In this document: positions 45,153 through 54,374 of the stretch, piece after piece
How the letters are laid out: each line of letters starts with the position of its first letter
Numbering within the stretch: position 1 is the first letter of the stretch
DNA from: Bombella pollinis
GTDB lineage: Bacteria; Pseudomonadota; Alphaproteobacteria; Acetobacterales; Acetobacteraceae
Reading direction: 5' to 3'
Assembly (NCBI RefSeq): GCF_026385485.1
Contig: NZ_JANIDX010000007.1
Location: forward strand, 1-64,000
DNA: 64,000 bases
Notes under the pieces: model-generated
What the model was told of the DNA's origin: nothing
What the model saw: only the letters and a program-made list of their open reading frames with translations
Database searches by the model: none
Position numbers and translations under genes: made by a program

Positions 45153-47042
45153 ATGGCACGGCCTGTAATTCGCCGTTTGTCTGATCATGTTGTGGACCTT
45201 ATCGCAGCGGGTGAGGTGGTAGAGCGGCCTGCTGCGGCCCTTAAAGAGCTTGTCGAAAATGCGTTAGATGCCGGGGCCACACGGATAGATGTGGCTCTGC
45301 GCGGTGGTGGTCGTGACGTTATTGAGGTTGTCGATAATGGTCGGGGGATGGATGCGGAGGAGCTTCCCCTCGCGGTGCAGCGTCATTGTACCTCCAAGTT
45401 ACCTGATGATAATTTAACAGCCATTCAGACTTTAGGCTTCCGTGGGGAGGCTTTGCCCTCCATTGGGGCGAGTGCCCGCTTATCTTTAGTATCCCGTACG
45501 GCAGAGGCAGAGTCCGCATGGGAGTTATCGGTGGAAGGCGGGGTGATGAAAGGCCCCTTCCCCGCGGCAGGCAGCGTAGGGACGCGCGTTGTGGTGCGGG
45601 ATTTGTTTTTCGCCACACCAGCGCGGCGGAAGTTTCTTAAAACCGTGCGGGTTGAAAGCGGCCATGCTGAGAGCGTCATGCGCCGGATTGCCCTTAGCGC
45701 GCCAGAATGTGCCTTTCGCGTTACCTTTGATGGGCGAGAGATTATGAATCTACCGCCGCAAGATATGCCGGGCCGTGTTGCTTCTATTTTAGCGGTGCCT
45801 GAGGATAACTTGCTGCATCTGGATGAGCAACGCGGGGCTATGCGGTTAAGCGGCTATTTATGTGGGCCGGGGGAGAGCCGGCGCACGGGGGCAGGGCAAT
45901 TCATGCTCGTCAATCATCGTCCCGTGGTGGACCCCGTTTTAAGAACAGCGGTGCGCGTTGCTTATAGGCCTGTGATAGAGCGTGGGCGTTTTCCCATTTT
46001 CTTATTGCATCTTCAAGTACCGTTAGAGCGTGTGGATGTGAATGTTCATCCCGCTAAAACGGAGCTGCGTTTTGCTGATGAGGCCGAGGTGCGTGGCTTT
46101 GTGATTGGGGCGGTAGGCCGTGCCCTTGCGCGTGGGGCAGGTGAAGGCGGTGGGATTCAGGCAGACCTTAGCGTCATTGGTCGCCATGCAGGGCAAGAGG
46201 CAGCCCAGTTAAGCCAAAGCCACGCCTCCGCTTCCCAACAACGGTTAGATACTATTCCTGCGCGGGATTTTGGGTTTGGCCCTTCCGTACGGCGTCTAAC
46301 ACCTCCGCAAGGGGGGCGTAGCCAGCATGGTGAGGGCGTAGCAGAGGGGCAGCGTTCTTACACTACGGCATTTGCTGGGTTGGATGAGCGTGCGATGGCC
46401 GTGCAGCCGGATTCATCAGAGCCGCAAACTGTACCGCCTTTTTATCCTCTCGGTGTGCCGATTGGGCAGATTCACGCCACTTATATTCTCTCCATCGCGC
46501 CGAATGGGGATTTAATCCTCACCGACCAACATGCCGCGCATGAACGCTTAACGCATGAGCGTTTGCGTGCGCGTTTTGCAGAGGGGGCTATAACCGCACA
46601 GGCTCTCCTCATGCCGGAGGTTGTGGACCTCCCTCATGATGAAAGCATAGCCCTTTTGCAGTGCGCGGAGGAGCTTGCCGGTTTGGGGTTAGAGATTGAG
46701 GCCTTTGGCAGTGGGAGCATCCTTGTCCGTAGCCTTCCTGCCCCGTTAAGCGGTGGTGATGTTGCCGGGTTGCTGCGCGATGTAGCCGAAGAACTCGCCC
46801 AAATGCCCGATTTAGCAGCACGGCAGACGGATAGTTTGGAGTCCCGGTTTGAGGCCATCATGGCGCGGATGGCGTGCCATGGCAGTATTCGGGCCGGGCG
46901 CATCCTCAAGCAGGAGGAGATGGAGGCCCTCTTACGGGGGATGGAGCAGCACCCGCGCGCTAATACCTGCCCTCATGGTCGTCCTACATGGTTACGGTTA
47001 GACCGCGCAGGGCTAGAGACATTATTCGGCCGGGTAAAATAA
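45153..47042 (+). CDS. mutL: DNA mismatch repair protein MutL
   Basis: 629 aa from ATG 45153 (RBS GGGGAAGGG). The GHKL ATPase motifs are complete: ENALDAGAT, DNGRGM and TLGFRGEALPSI. The C-terminal domain carries DQHAAHERLTHE, matching the DQHA(X)2E(X)4E endonuclease motif, plus ACHGSIRAG and CPHGRPT, so it should nick DNA itself, as in methylation-independent repair. The middle linker (Gln/Ser-rich, about residues 340-430) is disordered. It follows the DUF3035 gene by 48 bp. Confidence 0.96.
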   Translation: MARPVIRRLSDHVVDLIAAGEVVERPAAALKELVENALDAGATRIDVALRGGGRDVIEVVDNGRGMDAEELPLAVQRHCTSKLPDDNLTAIQTLGFRGEALPSIGASARLSLVSRTAEAESAWELSVEGGVMKGPFPAAGSVGTRVVVRDLFFATPARRKFLKTVRVESGHAESVMRRIALSAPECAFRVTFDGREIMNLPPQDMPGRVASILAVPEDNLLHLDEQRGAMRLSGYLCGPGESRRTGAGQFMLVNHRPVVDPVLRTAVRVAYRPVIERGRFPIFLLHLQVPLERVDVNVHPAKTELRFADEAEVRGFVIGAVGRALARGAGEGGGIQADLSVIGRHAGQEAAQLSQSHASASQQRLDTIPARDFGFGPSVRRLTPPQGGRSQHGEGVAEGQRSYTTAFAGLDERAMAVQPDSSEPQTVPPFYPLGVPIGQIHATYILSIAPNGDLILTDQHAAHERLTHERLRARFAEGAITAQALLMPEVVDLPHDESIALLQCAEELAGLGLEIEAFGSGSILVRSLPAPLSGGDVAGLLRDVAEELAQMPDLAARQTDSLESRFEAIMARMACHGSIRAGRILKQEEMEALLRGMEQHPRANTCPHGRPTWLRLDRAGLETLFGRVK

Positions 47043-47209
47043 CGTCCCATCAACAGGCCTCTCACAGTCTTTTGACATATTTTCAGGCAGTTATGGGGCG
47101 CACCCTATGGGTTTTAGGCAGAAAAGAGCGGTAAGATTAACGCCACAGAGGTGGGGCCTCTCTTGACTGGAAGGAACCTCCTAAAAGAATGTCTTAAAAA
47201 GAGGATGAC

Positions 47210-48925
47210 ATGACCGCGATTGTTGATGACCTAAAAACCGTTGTTGGGAAACGTAACGTCCTAACAGCGGAGGGAGCCACTTATGGGTATCGTAAGGGCT
47301 TTCGCTTTGGTGATGGCAAGGTGGAAGCGGTCGTGATTCCACGTTCGTTGGTCGAGCTATGGCATGTGGCAACGCTTGCGGTAGCAGCAGGGCGTATCAT
47401 TTTAATGCAGGCCTCTAATACTGGCCTGACAGGTGGTTCCACCCCCGATGGGGATGATTATGACCGCCCCATCATTCTCATCAGTACAAGGCGATTAAAG
47501 GGGATTCAGCTTCTTGGGGAGGGTAAGCAAGTTGTCTGCCTCCCCGGGGCAGACCTCTACGAGCTGGAGGACCGGCTTGCGCCTCTTGGGCGGGAGCCTC
47601 ATTCAGTGATTGGCTCATCTTGCATCGGGGCTTCTGTCTTGGGTGGGGTGAGTAATAATTCCGGCGGTGCACTCGTCCAGCGGGGGCCAGCCTATACGGA
47701 GATGGCCCTTTATGGTCAGGTAGATGCACACGGTAAGCTGCATCTGGTCAATCATCTAGGCATACGCTTCCCCAATGCGCAAACGGCCGAGGAGGTTTTA
47801 GAAGCCTTAGAGCATGGCCAATATCATCCAGAGGATGTTGATTGGTCGGGTCAGCAAAAAGCCCATGATGATGATTATGTAACGCGGATTCGGCAGGTCG
47901 ATGCAGAGACGCCGGGCCGGTATAATGCAGACCCCGGCCGTTTATTTGAGGCCTCTGGCAATGCGGGGAAGTTGATTGTCTTTGCGGTGCGGTTAGATAC
48001 ATTCCCCGCCGCGCAGGAGACAGCCGTATTTTACCTTGGGACAAACCAGACCAAAACGCTGGAAACTGTGCGCCGTGCCTTGTTGACAGAGTTTGAGGAA
48101 CTCCCCATCGCTGGTGAATATATGCACCGTGATGCTTTTGAGGTCACCGATCATTACGGGCGGGATACTGTGGCGATGATTCGCTATTTGGGGACGAAGC
48201 ATCTACCTGCGCTATTTCGTGCGAAAGCGTGGGTGGATTCGCTATCTCGCCGGTTTCAGTGGGTGCCTGATGGGTTGAGCGACCGGGTGATGCAGTCTGT
48301 AAGTCGACTTTTGCCCTCGCAAGTCCCCGCGCGTTTAATGGCTTATTATAAACGCTATGAGCATCACCTCATGCTACGGGTGTCAGGCCGTTTGGCGCAG
48401 CAGGTGCAGCCATGGTTAGACCGCTTTTTTGCTGAGGGTGGGGAGGGTGAAGGGGCCTTCTTTACCTGTACTGCAGAGGAAGGCAAATTAGCCTTTTTGC
48501 ATCGTTTTGCCGCAGCCGGGGCGGCTAATCGTTATAATGTCGTCCACGCCCACATGACGGGCGGTATGATGGCTTTGGATATTGCCCTCCGCCGTAATGA
48601 CTGGGATTGGTTTGAGCAACTCCCCCCAGAGATAGACGATAAATTAGTCATGAAGCTCTATTACGGGCACTTCCTCTGCCATGTCATGCATCAGGATTAT
48701 GTGGTTAAAGCCGGTGTGGACCCGATGGAGGTGGAAAAAACTATGATGTGGCCTCTGCTCGATAAACGCGGTGCTCGTTATCCTGCTGAGCATAATGTTG
48801 GCCATCTCTACCAAGCCCCGCAAAGCATGGTGGAGCATTACCGCAAATTGGACCCCTGTAATTGCCTAAATCCCGGCATTGGCCGTCAGACCAAGCAAAA
48901 AAACTGGGTTGCTGAGAGCGTTTAA
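47210..48925 (+). CDS. dld: Quinone-dependent D-lactate dehydrogenase
   Basis: 571 aa peripheral membrane flavoprotein of the E. coli Dld type. The FAD PCMH-type domain is evident (VVIPRSLVELWHVATLAVAAG, SNTGLTGGSTPDG, SSCIGASVLGGVSNNSGGAL). The Lys/Arg-rich middle membrane-binding region and the C-terminal RYPAEHNVGHLY, LDPCNCLNPGIG are family hallmarks. It passes electrons from D-lactate to ubiquinone, complementing the sugar dehydrogenase. 167 bp upstream holds its own promoter region. Confidence 0.95.
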   Translation: MTAIVDDLKTVVGKRNVLTAEGATYGYRKGFRFGDGKVEAVVIPRSLVELWHVATLAVAAGRIILMQASNTGLTGGSTPDGDDYDRPIILISTRRLKGIQLLGEGKQVVCLPGADLYELEDRLAPLGREPHSVIGSSCIGASVLGGVSNNSGGALVQRGPAYTEMALYGQVDAHGKLHLVNHLGIRFPNAQTAEEVLEALEHGQYHPEDVDWSGQQKAHDDDYVTRIRQVDAETPGRYNADPGRLFEASGNAGKLIVFAVRLDTFPAAQETAVFYLGTNQTKTLETVRRALLTEFEELPIAGEYMHRDAFEVTDHYGRDTVAMIRYLGTKHLPALFRAKAWVDSLSRRFQWVPDGLSDRVMQSVSRLLPSQVPARLMAYYKRYEHHLMLRVSGRLAQQVQPWLDRFFAEGGEGEGAFFTCTAEEGKLAFLHRFAAAGAANRYNVVHAHMTGGMMALDIALRRNDWDWFEQLPPEIDDKLVMKLYYGHFLCHVMHQDYVVKAGVDPMEVEKTMMWPLLDKRGARYPAEHNVGHLYQAPQSMVEHYRKLDPCNCLNPGIGRQTKQKNWVAESV

Positions 48926-48939
48926 GGGAAGAAGAACTT

Positions 48940-49500
48940 TTAGAGAAAATCGTCTTCCCTAAGGGGGATGGGGGTGAGGGTTTCTGGCAGATAGAGCGGA
49001 TGTTCTGGCCGGTGGCCCTTGCGGCTAAGCCTGAGGGCTGTGACCTCGTACCCTGCGCGCAGTAAGAGCAAAGCAACCTCAGGCCCACGGGCACGGAGTG
49101 CTTTGGCTTGTGGCGTGCCATAGGCCAGCACGATGCGCTCTGCATGGGCGGCCATCTCTAAAAGATAATGATTTGTCTCAGGCCCAATAGGGTCTGGGAC
49201 TTCCAAAAGGCGTTTTTGGTCTGTGCAGCGATACGCAAAGCTATTGCCTACAAACATCCCGCCATAGCCCCATTTACGGCTATAACGCTGGCATTTTGCA
49301 ACAGAGCGATCATCTCCATATTCTGTGGCGACAGAGGGGTTCATCATCACCCACATAATGAGCGGTTTTGTCTCATCCCACACACGGCGTAGGGTGTAAC
49401 GGTAGCATTCCCCCGGTCCGTCATAACGGGCTGTGCTGGTGACATCATCCGCCAAACGCAGCGGTTTAGCCGTCCCGACATGATGCGTTGATTTAGCCAT
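48940..49500 (-). CDS. DUF1643-domain protein
   Basis: 186 aa. The family pattern is clear: YRYTLRRVWD, MWVMMNPSVATEYGDDRSVAKCQRYSRKWGYGGMFVGNSFAYRCTD, then VLAYGTPQAKALRARGPEV. The biochemical function of DUF1643 is unknown. Convergent with dld (14 bp between stops) and followed closely by the lytic transglycosylase gene on the same strand. Confidence 0.88.
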   Translation of the reverse strand: MAKSTHHVGTAKPLRLADDVTSTARYDGPGECYRYTLRRVWDETKPLIMWVMMNPSVATEYGDDRSVAKCQRYSRKWGYGGMFVGNSFAYRCTDQKRLLEVPDPIGPETNHYLLEMAAHAERIVLAYGTPQAKALRARGPEVALLLLRAGYEVTALRLSRKGHRPEHPLYLPETLTPIPLREDDFL

Positions 49501-49526
49501 AAATCATCTCCAGAGATGGGGAAGGC

Positions 49527-50678
49527 TTAAAAATGGGCCCCGGGGGGGACTGTTACACAAGGGGAGATGCCATGGAGGCGTCTGCACGCATCGACAGCCT
49601 GACTATGGGTAAGATTTGTCAAACGAGCGCGGTAGAGCGTGCCGTGATTTGTGTGTGTTTGCATAATGTGGATGACGGCCTCACCGGCAATGGGGGTGAT
49701 GCGGGGGCGTAATTTTGTGGCCGTCATATGAGCTTGGTTTTTCCCTGCATAGCTCCCAAGCTGAATGGCCCAATCATGGGTGGATTCCGCCATCATATCT
49801 GTAGCGCGTGTACGGCTGGTGGGGGCGTCAGCTAGCGGGATAGAGCGGATGCGGAGCGTATTGGCCTCTGGCCGCGGCTTTGCCCGTTGGGGGGCTGTGT
49901 GTTGCAGTGGAGGAGCGACCGGCTCTACCGGTGATGGCGTGAAGCCGCGTGAAGCCCAAGCGGCGCGTATATCCTGCGTCTCCGCAGTTTGGACGGCTTG
50001 CTCGGCGATTGGGGCGGCATCAGCCGGTAGGGCAGCCTCTGGATTATAATGGCGGCTCATCCTCGCTGTACGGTCGTGGCGGGCGACAATGAGGTCATTT
50101 TGCGAGCGTTGACGTGGCCAAATCCCAACGATTTTAGGCGCAATGGCCGCAACATAATTGCGTGTCTCGCGTGGGAGGGCACGATTTTGGCGGAGATAAT
50201 GGTCCAAACTTCCGGGGCCATAATTATAGGCCGCTAAAAAGCCCGGGGAGCCATAAATATCATACATTTGGCGGAGATAGGCCGTGCCTGCCAAAATGTT
50301 ATCGTGCGGGTCGTAAGGGTCGGGGCCGAGATTATATTGGGCGCGGAGATCATCATAAGAGGGAGGCATAATCTGCATTAGCCCCATTGCGCCGGGCGTA
50401 GAGGTAATAAAATTGCCCGAACTATCATAAAGATGCCCACCCGATTCTTGATGAATGACAGCGCGAATCCATTCCGTGGGGACATCAAAACGGTTGGAGG
50501 CTTCCTCAATATAAGGCCCCCAAGGGTCATCAGGGGGCCCGGGAGGTGTGTAATGTGAGCGCGCATGAGCGCGATAATCAGCTTGTTCCTCCATCACAGG
50601 CATGGCCGGTGTGGTTGGGTGGGAGGCACAGGCCGCCAGCAAAGTAGGCAGGAGCAAAGCCAAAAAGAAACGGACCAT
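49527..50678 (-). CDS. Lytic transglycosylase lipoprotein with SPOR domain
   Basis: 383 aa from the ATG at 50678, which opens a short lipoprotein signal (MVRFFLALLLPTLLAACAS). An ATG 30 bp upstream (50708) also fits; neither has a clear RBS. The SLT goose-lysozyme fold shows the catalytic Glu in VIHQESGGH, GLMQIMPPSY, NILAGTAYLRQMY and AAYNYGPG. The C-terminal about 80 residues form a SPOR-like peptidoglycan-binding domain (WAIQLGSYAGKNQAHMTATKL). It would cut septal or denuded glycan strands. Confidence 0.9.
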   Translation of the reverse strand: MVRFFLALLLPTLLAACASHPTTPAMPVMEEQADYRAHARSHYTPPGPPDDPWGPYIEEASNRFDVPTEWIRAVIHQESGGHLYDSSGNFITSTPGAMGLMQIMPPSYDDLRAQYNLGPDPYDPHDNILAGTAYLRQMYDIYGSPGFLAAYNYGPGSLDHYLRQNRALPRETRNYVAAIAPKIVGIWPRQRSQNDLIVARHDRTARMSRHYNPEAALPADAAPIAEQAVQTAETQDIRAAWASRGFTPSPVEPVAPPLQHTAPQRAKPRPEANTLRIRSIPLADAPTSRTRATDMMAESTHDWAIQLGSYAGKNQAHMTATKLRPRITPIAGEAVIHIMQTHTNHGTLYRARLTNLTHSQAVDACRRLHGISPCVTVPPGAHF

Positions 50679-50907
50679 ACGTGCAGGGGCAGCAGCAGTG
50701 CAAATCATGGAGGCGTCCAGTGCAAAGGCGGTAAAGGAGGTTTTTTTATCATGAAATTATAAAAATGGAGATAAATAGGTGCGTTTGGTAAAAATTATGT
50801 TAACTTATAAATCTAGCCTTCGCTGCTCTGATTTTCTATAAGGTCGTTAAGACTATGCAGTGTTATGGGTAGTGATGTGTTGAACTTAGAGATTGGGGTA
50901 TAGAAGG

Positions 50908-51123
50908 ATGTCATATGCCGCGTTGGATGCAGGCCGTGTTGCGAAAGTAGCAGAGCAGGCGTTGCAGACCCTAAAGGCAGAGGAGCCATCTGAAGTGACC
51001 CAGCGTAAGACTCTCTTGATAGAGCGGATCCATGCTCTTGCTAAAGCCGCTGCGGAGACAGGGCATCAGGGCACTATCACCCTGACATCAGAAGAGTTTT
51101 GGTTGATTTCTAAGAACTGGTAA
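50908..51123 (+). CDS. Small hypothetical protein
   Basis: 71 aa from ATG 50908 (GGGG 10 bp upstream; an in-frame TTG at 50893 is less likely). Predicted helical, Ala/Glu/Lys-rich, no membrane segment, ending with a Trp-rich SEEFWLISKNW. Codon use is like the neighbouring genes, so it looks real. It lies between a divergent transglycosylase and a glycosyltransferase. Function unknown. Confidence 0.55.
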   Translation: MSYAALDAGRVAKVAEQALQTLKAEEPSEVTQRKTLLIERIHALAKAAAETGHQGTITLTSEEFWLISKNW

Positions 51124-51207
51124 TCATCTTTTAAATAGATCGGCATAGAGTGGTGCGCGATCAAACTATTTCGATAGGGCTTATACGGCTTTAAGGGACG
51201 TTAAATA

Positions 51208-52074
51208 ATGAAGTGGTTTTTTGCAATTACAGAGGCAACGCTTTCTAATGACCCGGACCATGGGTTCATAGATTGTATTCGTGTTGCCGTGCGCTCCGCA
51301 CGTGAGAATACGAACTTGGTGCCACATATGGTCTTTGATGGTAATGAATGTGACTTCACGCGGGAAATGCGGGCTGCGGGTGTGACGGTTATCTTTCACC
51401 GTTTGCATTTTTATGACCGCTTATTAGACGCACAGCGTCGCTTAAAGCCGGAATGGCCCAATTACATCCTTACCGCTGCTGGGGCGTTTATGCGCTTGGA
51501 GCTGCCCTTGCTGGAGACGGAAGATCAGTATGTTCTTTATACTGATTGCGATGTGATGTTCATGAAGGACCCGCAGCTTGAGTTCTGCAAGCCCGCCATC
51601 TTCGCGGCCTGTGGCCAGTTTGGGAAGCAGGATTATTATAGCGACATGAACTCCGGGGTCATGGTGATGAACCTTGAGCGCATGCGTAATGACCTCCCCG
51701 CGATGGTGGATTTCTTATGTGAAAATCTTGACCATATTGCAGGATATGACCAAGAACTATTGCGCATCTTCTATAATGCGCATTGGAGTCCGCTATCAGC
51801 TCGTTTCAACTGGAAGCCTTATTGGGGTGTGGATGAACGCGCAACGATTGTGCATTTCCACGCCGCTAAGCCTCCGGCCGCGCGTCATTTGCTGGACGAC
51901 CCTGCTTACCGTGAGCATGACCATGTCTTCCATGCGTGGCGGCATTGGTTCTTCCAAAACCCTGCCGGGTATGGCTATTACGTTCCGCTTTGGGAGTCTC
52001 ATTTAGAGAAGGCAAAGTCAGATTATAGCCTTGATATGGTTGATGAGTTTGATGCGCTGCGTGCAGAAAGCTAA
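51208..52074 (+). CDS. Glycosyltransferase, family 8-like
   Basis: 288 aa. The DxD metal/nucleotide-sugar site is VLYTDCDVMFMKD, followed by DMNSGVMVMNLERMR and a GYDQELLRIFY segment; the late HFHAAKPP resembles the GT8 HFxGxxKPW motif. No signal peptide, so a cytosolic sugar transferase probably acting on surface glycans is inferred. Single gene ending at a strong terminator. Confidence 0.82.
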   Translation: MKWFFAITEATLSNDPDHGFIDCIRVAVRSARENTNLVPHMVFDGNECDFTREMRAAGVTVIFHRLHFYDRLLDAQRRLKPEWPNYILTAAGAFMRLELPLLETEDQYVLYTDCDVMFMKDPQLEFCKPAIFAACGQFGKQDYYSDMNSGVMVMNLERMRNDLPAMVDFLCENLDHIAGYDQELLRIFYNAHWSPLSARFNWKPYWGVDERATIVHFHAAKPPAARHLLDDPAYREHDHVFHAWRHWFFQNPAGYGYYVPLWESHLEKAKSDYSLDMVDEFDALRAES

Positions 52075-52108
52075 CACTTGTTGCTCTCTATTATAGGGAG
52101 TACGGTAT

Positions 52109-52140
52109 GGGGGCTTGCCGGTGAGGTAGGCCCCCTTTTT
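52109..52140 (+). terminator. Rho-independent terminator after the glycosyltransferase
   Basis: GGGGGC at 52109-52114 pairs with GCCCCC at 52130-52135, extended inward by weaker pairs, and is followed by TTTTT. 35 bp after the stop and just before the convergent AbrB-type gene. Confidence 0.85.
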
Positions 52141-52144
52141 ATGC

Positions 52145-53242
52145 TTAATCTTTTGTTTGTGGGATGAGCTTTTCGCTCAAAGGGGTGCGTGCGTGGCGTT
52201 CTAGCCAACGGCCAAGGGGGCGGGCAATGGTTGGGCCAAGTGTGACAACGGCAATCATGCGTGCGGTCTGCATTGCAATGATAAATGGTAACGCAATGGG
52301 GATGTTAGCACTGATGACGATGATGGTATCCAGCCCGCCGGGGCTGGTGGCAAGATAGGCACTGAGCAGGTCAATCTTTGCAAAATAGGCAACGGGAAAG
52401 GCTAGTAAAGCACAGACGATAATGAGCGTAAGGGATGAAAGCAGAACAGCGGGAATGGAACGCAGCGCATAGCGTAATACGGGGGCCGTAAAGCGCAGCC
52501 CGATAGACCAGCCAATAATAAGATAAGCAGGGATACGCAGCCAGAATGGCGCGCTAATATGTAAAAGATCGCTCAATTGTAGGGCCGTCCCGATGAGGAT
52601 GGTCAGCAAAAGGGCTAAAGCTGGCATCCGTAATTTGAGGCTGATGAGCGTACTAAGGATGATAAGGCTGAGGGTGGGGAGGAGATTGCCCTGTGTAAGA
52701 GGGGGTATCCCAATATCATGATGGGTACGGACAACAACCCATGAGACAAGCGAGGTCGCCACAGCTACCATAATAACGCGGAAATAGAGCATAAAAGCTG
52801 TAAGGCGCGCATCTGCTCCAAAGGCCCCACAGAGCATGACCATGGTGGAAGCCGCACCGGGGGAGGTGCCCCAAAGGGCCGTTGTTCCCGGCATGACACC
52901 AAACCACGCAAGCCCTGCACCAGTGGCGAAGCTGACTACAATAACCGACAGCACACTAAGGAGGACTAACGCCCAGTGTGAGAAAATATGATGCAGGACA
53001 GAGAGCGTAATGCTATTGACCACCACACAAGCAAGAATGGCTTGGGCCATTGTAAAGAATACAGGCTTTACAGTTACGGCACGGCCTTTGAGCGACATAA
53101 TAATGCCAGCAATCATTGGCCCTAGCATCATCCCCGCTGTGAGATGGAGTAGTAAAAACACCCCAGAGATAAGCGCGGAGAGACTAACAAGCCCTGCCCA
53201 TCTTAGGCTGTAAGATTTCCATGAGAAGGAAAAACGGCTCAC
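52145..53242 (-). CDS. AbrB-family (AbrB duplication) membrane protein
   Basis: 365 aa, about ten transmembrane segments in two similar halves, each with the GxxxGxxxAG and small-residue-rich pattern of this family (LTAGMMLGPMIAGIIM; ATSPGGLDTIIVISANI in the second half, SPGAASTMVMLCGAFGAD in the first). Although labelled AbrB, members are not transition-state regulators; the role is unknown and transport has been suggested. It starts 15 bp after the sspB stop on the same strand. Confidence 0.85.
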   Translation of the reverse strand: MSRFSFSWKSYSLRWAGLVSLSALISGVFLLLHLTAGMMLGPMIAGIIMSLKGRAVTVKPVFFTMAQAILACVVVNSITLSVLHHIFSHWALVLLSVLSVIVVSFATGAGLAWFGVMPGTTALWGTSPGAASTMVMLCGAFGADARLTAFMLYFRVIMVAVATSLVSWVVVRTHHDIGIPPLTQGNLLPTLSLIILSTLISLKLRMPALALLLTILIGTALQLSDLLHISAPFWLRIPAYLIIGWSIGLRFTAPVLRYALRSIPAVLLSSLTLIIVCALLAFPVAYFAKIDLLSAYLATSPGGLDTIIVISANIPIALPFIIAMQTARMIAVVTLGPTIARPLGRWLERHARTPLSEKLIPQTKD

Positions 53243-53257
53243 ACGCTCAGCCCCTGC

Positions 53258-53851
53258 TTAGCGGTCAGAATCATCGGTATCGTCTGAATGTTGTGCCGCG
53301 GGCTTTTTACGAAATGCGGCTAAGCTGACAACTTCCGCACCTTCGGCAGCGGGGGTAGGTGTATCATCTTTTGCCGCATGATCAGGCTTTTGCTCATGCG
53401 GTGTGGGACGGAAATTATGAACCTCCGCCGGGGGAGCTTCTTCCTCATAATGAGGTGTAAAGCGGAGGACGAGATGAATATGTGGGTCGGCAAAGGCTGT
53501 AATGGCGGCAAAGGGGATATGCAGCGTACTGGGCACCCCCCCAAAGGAAAGCCCCACAGAGAAAGAGCGCGCACTACGATCCACCGTGAGGTTTTGGAAC
53601 TGATGTTGCAGCACGATGGTCATTTCCTCTGGGTAGCGTTCTTTCAACGCAGCAGGGATGACAACACCGGGAAATCTGGTGAGGAAGGTCATATAGAAAT
53701 GATGCTCCCCCGGCAGGCCATGCACACTAATATGCTCTAAAGCTTTGAGCATGACCTCGCGATGCGCTTCTTCAAGCCATGTATCGTAAGGGAGGAGGCT
53801 GCTGGGCGGGGTCGGATCGAACCCATCTGGGCCTTTGGTATCATCACTCAT
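53258..53851 (-). CDS. sspB: ClpXP adaptor SspB (alphaproteobacterial type)
   Basis: 197 aa. The N-terminal substrate-binding fold fits SspB-alpha (LPYDTWLEEAHREVMLKALEHISVHGLPGEHHFYMTFLTRFPGVVIP, then PEEMTIVLQHQFQNL and SVGLSFGGVPSTLHIPFAAITAFADP). A flexible acidic linker and a C-terminal ClpX-docking tail (EVVSLAAFRKKPA) follow. It tethers SsrA-tagged proteins to ClpXP. The tmRNA gene that encodes the tag lies immediately upstream on the same strand. Confidence 0.93.
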   Translation of the reverse strand: MSDDTKGPDGFDPTPPSSLLPYDTWLEEAHREVMLKALEHISVHGLPGEHHFYMTFLTRFPGVVIPAALKERYPEEMTIVLQHQFQNLTVDRSARSFSVGLSFGGVPSTLHIPFAAITAFADPHIHLVLRFTPHYEEEAPPAEVHNFRPTPHEQKPDHAAKDDTPTPAAEGAEVVSLAAFRKKPAAQHSDDTDDSDR

Positions 53852-53889
53852 GGAGGGACCCTCACCTGTTTCATAAAAAGCTCTCTAGG

Positions 53890-54228
53890 TGTGCGACAGC
53901 TACGATAAAATCGCAAGGGTCGAGCCGTATATTCTTTACGGTTTTGCACATTTAAAAGGGGATGGGTGGGGGGCTTCTGTTGCCCGGTGCCCCCCGGACC
54001 GCGCTTATCGCTTATGCAGCAACAGCGAGCACCTCAGAGTTATCGTTGGCACTTGTAAAATTAGCCCGATAACGGCGGTACAATGCCGGGCAAAAAGTAA
54101 ATCTTTACCATGCGTGTCGAGCCTGTTTCGTCCCCCTAAGCCAACCTAAAAGGTTGATGGTGGAGACGCCGGGCACTGCCCCCGGGTCCACAACACTTAT
54201 TTCATTTACCGTTTATCGCCATAGCTAA
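53890..54228 (-). ncRNA. ssrA: Two-piece (permuted) tmRNA, SsrA
   Basis: Minus-strand gene in permuted order. First the acceptor RNA: T-arm with CCGGG/CCCGG stem and 3' acceptor strand CGTCTCC-ACCA ending at 54158. Then an intervening loop of about 22 nt (54136-54157), then the coding RNA from 54135: GGGGACG, which pairs 7 bp with CGTCTCC, followed by the universal GAAACAGGCTCGACA. The tag frame is at 54050-54012: GCC start, ANDNSEVLAVAA, TAA. A G/C-rich pseudoknot-capable stretch follows (CCGGGGGGC...GCCCCCC, 53980s-53960s). tmRNA rescues stalled ribosomes. The 3' end of the coding RNA and the 5' end of the acceptor RNA are estimates. Confidence 0.95.
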
Positions 54229-54374
54229 GGCCGAAGCCTCCAGCAGGAGAAGATATACGCTCTCTTAACGCCGATAGCAAGGATAAGAGAGTAGCCTACT
54301 GGTTAGGCTTGCAGGAGGGGCAGTTGTAAGGCTACATCAAGGCTTCCGCTAAGCAGGTGAGCAGGAGAGACATC

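Noticed and set aside
53852..54374. Short open frames in the sspB-thyX gap on the + strand, including one from 53889
   Set aside because: The stretch is explained by the tmRNA on the minus strand; the frames run across its conserved RNA elements.
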